This document shows, piece after piece, positions 10,031-19,700 of a DNA stretch of 64,000 bases. Made by a program: the position numbers and the translations under genes. The DNA is from Gammaproteobacteria bacterium (GTDB lineage: Bacteria > Pseudomonadota > Gammaproteobacteria > Steroidobacterales > GCA-2729495), in the NCBI GenBank assembly GCA_030746435.1, contig JASLMV010000007.1, positions 45,655 to 109,654 of the forward strand. The letters are read 5' to 3'. The notes under the pieces are model-generated. The model saw only the letters and a list, made by a program, of their open reading frames with translations, was not told where the DNA came from and did no database searches. Numbering within the stretch: position 1 is the first letter of the stretch; every line of letters begins with the position of its first letter.

Positions 10031-10378
10031 TTTTAACGCGCCTCAACAACAATCAACGACGGTAAAACCGTCTGTGAATCGCTGGCTCTCTCCACATGCA
10101 AATCCGGTCTAACCCATAAAAAACCGGAATCGAGGGCCGCGATCTAACCCGTGACAAAAGTCTCACTAATATGACTTCCGATTTGTGACGGAGGTCTCAA
10201 TTAGTCGGGTTGGTGCAGATATTGGAGCCGCAGTTTAACGATAATTCCCGTTATGACAATTAGCCGTAGGCCGAGGAAAATCAATGCGTTGCGCCGCAAT
10301 AACTGGACGGCATTTGTTTGTTTTTTACCAACAGGATTGATATTGCTAAGTGTGCCGCGTGGCTTAATTGCGACAAAG
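10031..10378 (-). other. intergenic region between paralogous lipoprotein genes
   Basis: No convincing gene. It holds two direct copies of a GTGAC-N4-GTCTCA motif (10150-10165 and 10184-10199), 34 bases apart, lying 120-170 bases upstream of the lipoprotein start at 10030. An AT-richer stretch follows up to the stop of the next gene. A minus-strand open frame (10201-10554) has a hydrophobic C-terminal segment but overlaps the real gene and has poor codon composition. Confidence 0.5.
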
Positions 10379-11707
10379 TTATTCGCCGGAACGCCAGCGC
10401 ACGTAATCGAAGCCGTAAAAATATTGTTGATTAAACTGTTTACCTCCCCGATCGGGGGAGCCGTTGCGCACGCCTGCTGCAAATATTGCATCACCCTGGG
10501 TCCTGAATCGTGCGTTGCCGGTCTGCCGCCAGACCCAGGCGTAGGCTGGTGCAATGAGCAGGTTCAGGTCCGGAGCGGCCTCGACGACATCCGAGGTCTC
10601 ACCCTCGTGGGGTGTGTAACGGTCTGCGTAGCGAAAGCCTGCAAAGGCTTCGTCCCACATTCGCTCGCCGACGTACATTTTCGGAGTGCCACCCCCGGCC
10701 CGCACCGTGGCGTCCGAGTACAACCAGTTACAGAAGTCCCCTAATGCCTCGACTATGGTCGGCCATGAACCGTCTGGCGTCGGGTCTTCCCAATAGGCGT
10801 CGGGGTCGCGGCCGTTCTCGACCTCCCATTCGTAGAAATCGATCAGCGCCTTCATGGTCAGGCCCGTCATGAAGGGCTGCATATAGTGGTAGCTCTCATC
10901 GGGTTGATATCCACGCTTCTCGTAACTGGCGTTGCGCCATTGTTCCAGGTGCCGGCCAGCCCAGCGCACGTAGGTTTGCAACCTGGGTTCACTGCCGGTA
11001 CCGAAATCATTATGGTTTACCCGCGGCAAGCCCGCGCGTTCGGAGACCACGGTGGCCACAATGCTGTAAGCGAGTTCGCGGGAAATATTGCTGCACGAAC
11101 CGCAATACTCTTCGACGAAATAGAACGGTTGCGCAAACGAACCCAGGTCGCGAATGCGCACGAAATCATCCGGGGTCAGGGGTGTGTTGCCGGGTACCGG
11201 ATGTTCAGCGTCTGCCGTCGGATGGCCGCGCCGGAAATCTTCCAGCATGCCGAGCGAAAAACGGTGGTAACCGACCATGTTGTATTCGGGCCTGCCGTAG
11301 CGTTCTTCTATCCACGCATGCCTTGCCCAGCCGGCATAGGTTAGCCACGGTTCCGTTTCGCCCGTGTAATCCATGATCCGGTAATAAACATACAGCGCAT
11401 CGTAGTAGGCGTTGTTCTGTCGTTTGCCTGCATCCGATTCCGCCGGGTTGAGGGTCGGGCCCCACTTTTTGCCGTACTTGACCATCTGCTTTTCCCAGCG
11501 GCGGAGTTCCGGCACCGGCAAACCGGAAGTCTGTACATCCGTTGGGGCTGTCGCTTCGGGTGCTGCGTAGCTGACCGGGACGGCGGTTACCGTGGTCGCG
11601 CTGTTGTTTTCTGCTTCTGGTTTGACAGCCTCACCACACGCCACCGGCAGCGCCAGTGTGATGCTGATGCAAAGGGGCAGCAGGATTGACCGGATAATCT
11701 TGCGCAT
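10379..11707 (-). CDS. lipoprotein of unrecognised family, paralogue of the 10030 lipoprotein
   Basis: A 442-residue protein with a lipoprotein signal ending LPVAC at about residue 24. It lacks Ig-like modules but otherwise aligns almost end to end with the C-terminal domain of the 7934-10030 product. Shared features are a YCGSC motif, a Tyr-rich MDYTGETEPWLTYAGWAR block and a FDYVRWR end. The paralogue has an extra SCGG near the C-terminus where this one has DRGG. The function is unknown. Surface location next to a polysaccharide lyase suggests glycan binding or breakdown, which is inference. It is divergent from the NRPS. Confidence 0.75.
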   Translation of the reverse strand: MRKIIRSILLPLCISITLALPVACGEAVKPEAENNSATTVTAVPVSYAAPEATAPTDVQTSGLPVPELRRWEKQMVKYGKKWGPTLNPAESDAGKRQNNAYYDALYVYYRIMDYTGETEPWLTYAGWARHAWIEERYGRPEYNMVGYHRFSLGMLEDFRRGHPTADAEHPVPGNTPLTPDDFVRIRDLGSFAQPFYFVEEYCGSCSNISRELAYSIVATVVSERAGLPRVNHNDFGTGSEPRLQTYVRWAGRHLEQWRNASYEKRGYQPDESYHYMQPFMTGLTMKALIDFYEWEVENGRDPDAYWEDPTPDGSWPTIVEALGDFCNWLYSDATVRAGGGTPKMYVGERMWDEAFAGFRYADRYTPHEGETSDVVEAAPDLNLLIAPAYAWVWRQTGNARFRTQGDAIFAAGVRNGSPDRGGKQFNQQYFYGFDYVRWRSGE

Positions 11708-12002
11708 CGGGCTCTTTATGGTCTTCTTATCGGAGGCAGGGCCCAGGCCCTGCTATCGCGCAGCATGTTGGCACAGAATTCCGGGCCTCGCCTGCTTTTT
11801 GGCCTGAACCGTTAATACAGTGGCCCGGGGCGCGGACAGACTTTGACAATATCACCGTGTACAGTTCACATGCCGCGCGGAGCCTCGTTTTGCGGTACAA
11901 AAAAAGCGGGTTATTTCAATAAGAAACCGGCCCCTGCCGCACGGACCCGAATCAGGGACTTACGCCGACTTGCGCTCCCGGCACAAAGTCCGTAATTTTA
12001 AA

Positions 12003-12026
12003 AACCCCCTGATATTTTAGGGGGTT
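12003..12026. repeat. perfect inverted repeat AACCCCCT-N8-AGGGGGTT
   Basis: An 8-bp perfect stem with an AT-rich 8-base loop. It has no following T-run, so an operator or leader hairpin is likelier than an intrinsic terminator. Confidence 0.5.
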
Positions 12027-12250
12027 GGAGGAAAGACATAACGCAGGCTATAGCTTGCTCATGTCTGATCCATAACAGGAAGAACGCCGCGAATAGCGAA
12101 AAATATAAGTGGCCGGGTCAGGGAATACCCACCTGAAAAAAGTAGCAGTCACCCTGCGGCACTCCATGGCGAGTGCAGCGAAGCGGTGACCTGAAACAGG
12201 CGAAAAGTCGTTCTTGAATTCGACAGCGCCTGGTTCCGTGTGACCAGGAG

Positions 12251-12277
12251 GTCGCTACGGTCGACGACCATAGCGAC
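12251..12277 (+). promoter_or_regulatory. long hairpin in NRPS leader
   Basis: GTCGCTACGGTC pairs with GACCATAGCGAC around a GAC loop: 12 positions with one mismatch. A second inverted repeat, CCTGGT-N8-ACCAGG, lies at 12229-12248. Both sit 65-115 bases upstream of the NRPS start and could act as an operator or an attenuating leader structure; the role is inferred from position only. Confidence 0.4.
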
Positions 12278-12341
12278 AACTTTTCCCCGATGCAGCCAGC
12301 GTGTTGACAACCCGGGCAAGAAGAAGAACAAGAGGGATTCA

Positions 12342-15300
12342 ATGAGTTCTGGTAATCGCGTTACTGACAGTTATTCCCTGTCACCCATCCAGCAGGGCAT
12401 GTTGTTCCATCATCTGTCCGGCGCTCATTCCGGGGTGGATATCGAGCAGATCGTTTGCCGTTTTGACGAAGCGATCGATACAGATGTGTTTGCCGCCGCA
12501 TGGCAGTCTATCGCTGCCCGGCATCCGGCTTTGCGAACGGCATTTCGCTGGGAGGGCGTAGACCAGCCTGTACAGGATGTACATACCGATATTGAAGTGC
12601 CGTTCGTAAGCCACGACTGGTGCGGCCAGCCGGCCGATGTGCAGCAACGTCAGCTCGATGAGTTTCTTGCCAGTGATCGGGCAGCCGGTTTTGAACTTGA
12701 GCAGCCGCCACTGGTTCGCCTGACCTTTTTCCGCACCGGCGATACCAGCGGCATCCTGATATGGACTTTCCACCACATACTTCTGGACGGGCGATCTTTC
12801 CCGGTGGTTCTGCGGGAAGTCTTCGCAGCTTACGCGGCACAGGTTGCCGGTCAGACTGTCGAGCTACCGGCAATTGCCGCCTACCAGGAGCACATAAACT
12901 GGTTGGAAAAACGTGATACCGAGGGCGATGCACAATTCTGGCGTGAACTCCTGCAGGGAGTCAGTGGCCCGACACCATTACCGATGCTCGCCCAGGCGGA
13001 AGATGACACGGAGGCTGCCATCGACCGTGTGGAAATCGAAGTTCGCCTCGAACCCGAGCTGAGTGATGCGCTGAAGAAACTTGCCGGTGACCAGAAGGCC
13101 TCGCTCAACACCGTACTGCAGACTGCATGGGCTGTCCTGCTTAGTCGCTATACTGGTGAACGGCAGGTTGTGTTCGGTTCGACCCGCGCCGGCCGCCACA
13201 CCATTGACGGCGCCAATGATGTCGTCGGCATGTTTATCAATACGCTCCCCGTACCTGTGACGGTAGACCCGGACACGACGCCGGCTGATTTGATAAAGGT
13301 CCTGCGTCAGCAGGAAGTCGACGTCCGTCCTTACGAGCACACCGCGCTGGTCGATATCCATCAGTGGAGCGAGGTGCCGGCCACGGCGCCCCTGTTCGAT
13401 ACGCTCGTGATTTACGACCGCGCCGCACTGGACCAGGTGTTGAAGGCGGAGGGTGGCGACTGGGCGAACCGGCACTTCAAGTTGCTGGATAAGACCAATT
13501 TACCGCTGACCCTTTATGCCTATGGCGAAGACCGGCTGTTGTTAAACCTTGTCTACGACCGCAATCGCCTGGACGATGTTTCGATGGGCCGGCTGCTTGG
13601 CCACCTGCAGTCGATCCTTGCGGCGATGGCCTCCGATGCGTCACTCCCGGTCGGTAACATCTCGTTGCTAACGGATGCCGAGCGGCACCGTCAGTTGATC
13701 GACTGGAATGCAACCAGCGAGGACTATCAGCGGGAATCCCGCATCCACGATCTGATCGGCCAGCAGGTTGCCAGCCAGCCGGACAAACTCGCTGTTGCGG
13801 CAAACGGGCAGGAACTCAGTTACCGGGAACTCGACGAAACTTCCAATCGACTGGCACGTCATCTGCAGTCGCTGGGCGTAGGTCCGGACGTACTCGTCGG
13901 CATACATATGAACAGGTCGGTCGATATGCTGGCCGGCCTCCTTGCAATTATGAAAGCAGGCGGGGCCTATTTGCCCCTCGATCCCGATTTTCCGGCCGAC
14001 CGGTTGGCCTTCATGCTCGAAGATGCCAATGCGCCGTTGCTCCTGACCGAGTCGAAACTGAAAGGTACGCTGCCGGCAGGCGACTACCAGACAGTGGTCA
14101 TGGACGGCGATCGGGCAGCATGGGAGGCTAACGATGCTGCGGCAATTCAGGATAAGGCCACCGCGGACAACCTCGCCTACGTAATCTATACGTCGGGTTC
14201 GACCGGCAAGCCGAAGGGCGTCATGGTCGAACACGGCAATGTCGTCAATTTCTTCATCGGCATGGATCAGTCCATCGCGCGCGGCGAACGGGATGCCTGG
14301 CTCGCGGTTACCAGCCTATCGTTCGATATTTCTGTGCTGGAACTCCTGTGGACCCTGGCACGCGGCTTCACGGTCGTGCTTGCGGCAGACATCGATGCAG
14401 AACAGGACCAGGGTGACGTGGTATTCGACCAGGCGATCGATTTCAGCCTGTTTTATTTCGCCAGTGATGACGGTGGTCATGGTCGTGGCAAGTACAGGTT
14501 GTTACTCGAAGGTGCCAGGTTCGCCGACAGGAACGGTTTTGTTGCGGTCTGGACGCCCGAACGTCATTTCCACGCTTTCGGCGGCATATTCCCGAACCCA
14601 TCGGTTGCAGGTGCCGCCGTTGCGGCCATAACTGAAAACCTCCAGATCCGCGCGGGCAGTTGCGTGTTGCCATTGCACAATCCCCTGCGAGTGGTGGAAG
14701 AGTGGTCGGTGGTAGACAACCTGTCCAACGGCGGGGTCGGTATAGGCTTTGCCTCCGGCTGGCAGCCGAATGACTTCGTGCTGGCGCCCGAGAACTACCC
14801 TGAACGCCAGGCCGTCATGTTCGAACACATCGAAACCGTGCGCAAACTCTGGCGCGGCGAGAAGGTCAAGTTCAGGAATCCCAAGGGCGACATGGTCGAG
14901 ATTCAGACCATGCCGCGCCCGGTGCAAAAAGAACTGCCTGTGTGGGTTACCACGGCCGGCAGTATCGAAACTTATATAAGTGCGGGCAAATCAGGGTCGA
15001 ACGTGCTGACCCATTTGCTCGGCCAGGCTGTCGAAGACCTCGAGGAAAAGATCAGGGCTTACCGGCAGGCCTGGAAAGAAGCCGGCCATCCCGGCCAGGG
15101 CAGCGTGACGCTTATGCTGCACACCTTCGTCGGTAACGATAACGACGAGGTCCGCGAAATCGTCCGCCAGCCGATGAAGAACTACCTCGGCAGCGCGCTA
15201 AGTCTCGTGAAAGGTTTCGCGGATAGCTGGAGTGCTTTCAAGAAAGATGCTGCAGTAGACGTCAAACTCGAAAGTAACGCGCTCGATCAGCTTAGCGATG

Positions 15301-16739
15301 AAGATATGGACAGCCTGCTGGACTTTTCTTTCGAGCGCTATTTCGAAACGAGCAGTCTGTACGGTACGCCCGAAAAGTGTCTCAAGCTGATCAAGGCAGT
15401 ACAGAGTGCCGGTGTCGATGAAATATCCTGTCTGATCGATTTCGGTGTCGATCACGACCTGGTTCTGGAGCACCTGGATAACCTCAACGAAGTTCGCCTG
15501 GCTGCTCAACCGGCTGCTGCGTCACCGGTCGCCGGTGAATCGCTTCCGGAGCAGATCAGCAAGTATGACATTAGCCACATGCAGTGCACGCCCTCTATGG
15601 CGCGTATGCTGCTGCTCAACGATGAAACCCGAACGGCGCTCGCGAAAGTCGATCACATATTGATCGGCGGTGAGGCCCTGCCGGTCGATCTCACCAAGGA
15701 GGTCCGTGAAGTCACGCAGGCGTCCATTACTAATATGTACGGTCCAACCGAGACGACTATCTGGTCGTCTACCCAGTTGGTTAACGGTGCGGACCAGGCG
15801 GGTACGGTCGCGATCGGTAAACCTATCGCCAACACAACGATGTATGTCCTCGACGATCAACAACAGCCGGTCCCCGTGGGTATCGTCGGCGAACTGTATA
15901 TAGGCGGTGATGGTGTCGTGCGTGGTTACCACGACCGACCCGAGCTGACTGCCGAGCGTTTCGTAGCCAATCCTTTCGATACCGAAGGTAAATCGCGGCT
16001 GTATCGCACGGGCGACCTGGTGCGCTATCGCGAAGACGGCGTACTCGAGTTTATCGGCCGCGTCGACCACCAGGTCAAGGTCCGTGGTTTCCGTATCGAG
16101 CTGGGTGAAATCGAGGCCGCGTTACTGGAATACGAAGGGTTAAGCGAAGCTGTGGTCATAGCACGCGAAGATGTGCCCGGCGACAAGCGCCTCGTGGCCT
16201 ACATGGTGAGTGATAAGGAAATAGAACAAGCGGATCTGCGTGCGCATTTGTCCGGTAGTTTGCCCGACTACATGGTGCCGTCGAATTTCATCGCTATGGA
16301 CGCATTTCCGTTGACGCCGAACCGGAAGATCGACCGCAAGGCACTGCCTTCGCCTGCCGAAGTCGGTGTCAGCCGTGATGAAGCGTTGGCGCCGCCGTCC
16401 AACGAGATGGAAAAGGCAGTTGCCGCGGTGTGGGAAGAGGTGCTGAACCTTCCCGACATCAGTGTGCAGGACAATTTCTTCAAGCTGGGCGGTCATTCAA
16501 TACTTGCCGTCAAATTACACAGCCTGCTGCGCAAGTTGTCCGACCGTAAACTGATGGTGACCGATATATTCCGTTATCCGACGATCAAGGCTTACGCCGA
16601 GTTCCTGTCGGGTGGCGACGACAGCGGTGAACAAGTGCAGAAGAGCATGGATCGAGGTGCCAGTCGCCGCGCCGCATTACAGCGGCGCCGTGGCAAGCGC
16701 ACCGCCGGTTCGGCCTCGACGGGGGATGCCGCCCGGTGA
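12342..16739 (+). CDS. nonribosomal peptide synthetase module C-A(luciferase-like monooxygenase)-T
   Basis: The ATG at 12342 follows AGAGGGA and gives 1465 residues. Condensation domain about 5-430 with HHILLDG at 143-149 (active HHxxxDG). Adenylation domain from about 460: A3 YTSGSTGKPKG near 613, A4 FDISVLELL near 660. About 330 residues of luciferase-like flavin monooxygenase (about 700-1030, FASGWQPNDF, LPVWVT) are inserted here. The A domain resumes near 1072 with MYGPTETT at 1131 and PNRKIDRKALP at 1324. T domain LGGHSI near 1380. The specificity residues read by eye are D-I-L-Q-L-G-M-I-W-K, very close to the known glycine code. There is no loading domain and no thioesterase. The stop overlaps the PKS start. 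Confidence 0.95.
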   Translation: MSSGNRVTDSYSLSPIQQGMLFHHLSGAHSGVDIEQIVCRFDEAIDTDVFAAAWQSIAARHPALRTAFRWEGVDQPVQDVHTDIEVPFVSHDWCGQPADVQQRQLDEFLASDRAAGFELEQPPLVRLTFFRTGDTSGILIWTFHHILLDGRSFPVVLREVFAAYAAQVAGQTVELPAIAAYQEHINWLEKRDTEGDAQFWRELLQGVSGPTPLPMLAQAEDDTEAAIDRVEIEVRLEPELSDALKKLAGDQKASLNTVLQTAWAVLLSRYTGERQVVFGSTRAGRHTIDGANDVVGMFINTLPVPVTVDPDTTPADLIKVLRQQEVDVRPYEHTALVDIHQWSEVPATAPLFDTLVIYDRAALDQVLKAEGGDWANRHFKLLDKTNLPLTLYAYGEDRLLLNLVYDRNRLDDVSMGRLLGHLQSILAAMASDASLPVGNISLLTDAERHRQLIDWNATSEDYQRESRIHDLIGQQVASQPDKLAVAANGQELSYRELDETSNRLARHLQSLGVGPDVLVGIHMNRSVDMLAGLLAIMKAGGAYLPLDPDFPADRLAFMLEDANAPLLLTESKLKGTLPAGDYQTVVMDGDRAAWEANDAAAIQDKATADNLAYVIYTSGSTGKPKGVMVEHGNVVNFFIGMDQSIARGERDAWLAVTSLSFDISVLELLWTLARGFTVVLAADIDAEQDQGDVVFDQAIDFSLFYFASDDGGHGRGKYRLLLEGARFADRNGFVAVWTPERHFHAFGGIFPNPSVAGAAVAAITENLQIRAGSCVLPLHNPLRVVEEWSVVDNLSNGGVGIGFASGWQPNDFVLAPENYPERQAVMFEHIETVRKLWRGEKVKFRNPKGDMVEIQTMPRPVQKELPVWVTTAGSIETYISAGKSGSNVLTHLLGQAVEDLEEKIRAYRQAWKEAGHPGQGSVTLMLHTFVGNDNDEVREIVRQPMKNYLGSALSLVKGFADSWSAFKKDAAVDVKLESNALDQLSDEDMDSLLDFSFERYFETSSLYGTPEKCLKLIKAVQSAGVDEISCLIDFGVDHDLVLEHLDNLNEVRLAAQPAAASPVAGESLPEQISKYDISHMQCTPSMARMLLLNDETRTALAKVDHILIGGEALPVDLTKEVREVTQASITNMYGPTETTIWSSTQLVNGADQAGTVAIGKPIANTTMYVLDDQQQPVPVGIVGELYIGGDGVVRGYHDRPELTAERFVANPFDTEGKSRLYRTGDLVRYREDGVLEFIGRVDHQVKVRGFRIELGEIEAALLEYEGLSEAVVIAREDVPGDKRLVAYMVSDKEIEQADLRAHLSGSLPDYMVPSNFIAMDAFPLTPNRKIDRKALPSPAEVGVSRDEALAPPSNEMEKAVAAVWEEVLNLPDISVQDNFFKLGGHSILAVKLHSLLRKLSDRKLMVTDIFRYPTIKAYAEFLSGGDDSGEQVQKSMDRGASRRAALQRRRGKRTAGSASTGDAAR

Positions 16740-19700
16740 GCCAAAGCGAGTCGCAATTTGATATCGCCGTCGTCGGTATGTCGGGGCGATTTCCCGGCGC
16801 TGCCACAATCCGGCAGTTCTGGGAAAACCTGCGTGACGGCAGGGAAACGCTTACGGATTTCACCGATGAACAGTTGCTGGCCGCCGGCGTTCCCGAGTCG
16901 GTGCTGAACGATCCCAACTACGTAAAGCGTGGTGCAGTGCTCGAGGACATGGAAGGATTCGATGCCGGATTCTTCGGTTTCAACCCCAACGATGCGGCAG
17001 TCCTGGACCCGCAACACCGGCATTTCCTGGAATGCGCCTGGGAGGCAATGGAAGACGCGGGGCATCCGCCCGACCGCTTTAAAGGCCCGGTCGCCGTTTA
17101 CGCCGGGGTGGGCATGGGTTCGTACATGTCCTTCAACCTCTTGAATAACAGGGAACTGATGGACTCGATGGGGCTGTTCCTGGTTCGGCATACCGGTAAC
17201 GATAAGGATTTTCTCGCTACCCGCGTAAGCTATGAATTCAACCTCACAGGTCCCAGCGTTAATGTCCAGACAGCATGTTCGACATCACTGGTGGCGATTC
17301 ATCTCGCTTACCAGGCTTTGTTGAACGGTGAGGCGGACATGGCACTTGCCGGCGGCGTCACGATAGAACTGCCGCACCGCCAGGGATACTTATATAAAGA
17401 AGGCGAAATACTTTCACCGGATGGCCGTTGTCGCGCATTCGATGCGGATTCGCAGGGCACTGTATTCGGCAGCGGGGCCGGCGTCGTTGTTCTGCGCCGG
17501 CTCGAAGATGCACTGGCCGACGGCGATCACATACATGCAATTATTAAAGGCTCGGCGATTAATAACGACGGTTCGGCCAAGGTAGGCTATCTGGCCCCGA
17601 GCGTGGATGGTCAGGCGAAGGCGATCTCTGAGGCGATTGCGGTTGCCGATATCGATCCCGAAACCATTAGCTATATCGAGACCCACGGAACCGGTACGAA
17701 CGTGGGTGATCCGATCGAAATAGCGGCACTCACCCAGGCTTTCAGGGCCAGTACCGAGAAATCCGGATACTGCGGCGTCGGTTCGATTAAGCCGAACATC
17801 GGGCATCTGGACACAGCGGCGGGCGTTGCCAGTTTCATCAAGACAGTCGAGGCGCTCAAGCATCGGCAGATTCCGCCCAGTATCTGGTTCGATAGTCCGA
17901 ACCCGGAATGTGACTTCGACAACAGTCCTTTCTACGTTGTCAGTGAACTGGCCGACTGGAACCCTGGGTACGGGGACGCGGACAGTCCGCGCCGTGCGGG
18001 CGTCAGTTCGCTTGGTGTCGGTGGCACCAACGCACATGTGATTGTCGAAGAAGCGCCGTTGGTTGCGAGCGATATTTCGAAACAGGCAAGACAACTTCTG
18101 TTGCTGTCGGCAAAAACACCCGACGCACTGAAAGAAGCCGCTATCAACCTTGCCGAACACATTGAATCCGAGTCCGAAATCAACCTTGCCGATGTTGCCT
18201 GGACACTGCAGGTAGGCCGGACGCGTATGACGCAGGCAACCGCTGTTGTTTGCGAGTCACGCAAGGATGCGATTGCCGCCCTGAAAGATACGGACAACCT
18301 TGAGTTGATTAGCGGTGTAGAAACCGGCGGACGCTCGATTGCGTTTATGTTTGCCGGTGGCGGAGCACAGTACGCCGGTATGGGACGCGAACTTTACGAA
18401 AGTGAACCCGTATTTCGTGCAGCGGTGGACGAATGTCTCTCTTTACTGGAACCGGAAATCGATTTCGACCTTAAGGCTTTACTGTTTCCCGCACCGGACG
18501 CCATGGATGCCGCGGCCGCTGAACTGGAAAGGCCCACCCGTACATTGCCGGCCCTGTTTACCATCCAGTACGCGCAGGCGTGCCAATGGATGGCCTGGGG
18601 CGTGCAGCCGGGCGCACTTGTCGGTCACAGCATGGGTGAGTACACGGCGGCATGCCTGTCGGGCGTGCTGAACCTCAAGGATGCACTGGCGTTAGTCGCA
18701 TTCCGCGGTCGGCTGTTCGAGAAGTTGCCTGCCGGCACTATGCTGAGCGTCCCGCTGTCGGCGACTGAACTACAACCTCTGCTCGGCGACGAATTATCCC
18801 TGTCTGCCGCCAATGCACCGGAGTTGTCTGTTGCAGGCGGTCCGGTCGCTGCGATTGAGGCGCTTGAACAGCGGCTCGCCGAACGTGATATCGAAAGTAC
18901 CCGCATCCATATATCAGTGGCAGCGCATTCACTGATGCTGGAACCTTTTCTTGCAGAGTTTCGAGATTACGTTGCGGGCTTCATGCTGGGCAAACCGGAA
19001 ATTCCTTTTATTTCCAACCTGACGGGAGACTGGGTCAAGCCTGACGAGGTTAGCAAACCTGAGTACTGGGTTCGTCACCTGCGCGAGACAGTGCGGTTTT
19101 CCGATGGACTCGTAAAACTTTTGGAGGATCCGTCGCGTGTCCTGCTTGAGGTTGGTCCGGGTCGTACCCTTGCGACGCTGGCAAAATCACACGACGATCA
19201 GGCTGCCGATCGCGCAAAACTTACCTCGCTGCCACATCCCGAAGACCGTGACACCTCAGATGCCGCATTCATGCTTAAAGCCCTCGGTGAACTGTGGGCT
19301 GCAGGCGTAGAGATCGACTGGCAGAGTTTTTATGCTGACGAGCAACGCTGCCGCCTGTCGCTGCCCACGTACCCGTTCGAACATCGCCGCTACTGGATAG
19401 AGCCGACTCAAACGGCTGCGGCCGCTGATACGACTGCTGCAGCGCCCGAGGACTGGTTCTATACGCCCGTCTGGCGGCCGTCGCCCTTGCCCGCAACAGA
19501 CCCTGACGCGCTTGCACGTTCCCGGTTACTCGTGCTGACAGCCGGCGGGCCGCTCGACGATGCCTTCCTTGCCGAAGCCCGTGGCAGAGCGAGGGTAGTG
19601 GTAACCGCTGAAGCGGGCGCAGACTTTGCGGAACTTGGCGATGACAAGTACCGGATCGATTTGCAAAGCCGTGACGATTTCGATCGTTTGTTCGCTGATC

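Larger units (their letters stand above)
11708..12341. promoter_or_regulatory. 634-base divergent promoter region and long NRPS leader
   Basis: No convincing gene. The region separates the minus-strand lipoprotein gene from the plus-strand NRPS. It contains three inverted repeats listed separately: 12003-12026, 12229-12248 and 12251-12277. The last two are less than 115 bases upstream of the NRPS start and could lie in its untranslated leader. A Shine-Dalgarno-like AGAGGGA sits at about 12331. I could not assign a confident sigma-factor promoter. Confidence 0.5.

Noticed and set aside
10201..10554. 117-codon minus-strand frame with a hydrophobic C-terminus that looked like a possible sorting tail
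   Set aside because: It overlaps the real lipoprotein gene for half its length and has no PEP motif.
17414..18160. 248-codon minus-strand frame inside the PKS
   Set aside because: It lies wholly within the KS coding region, which is unbroken and has all catalytic residues.
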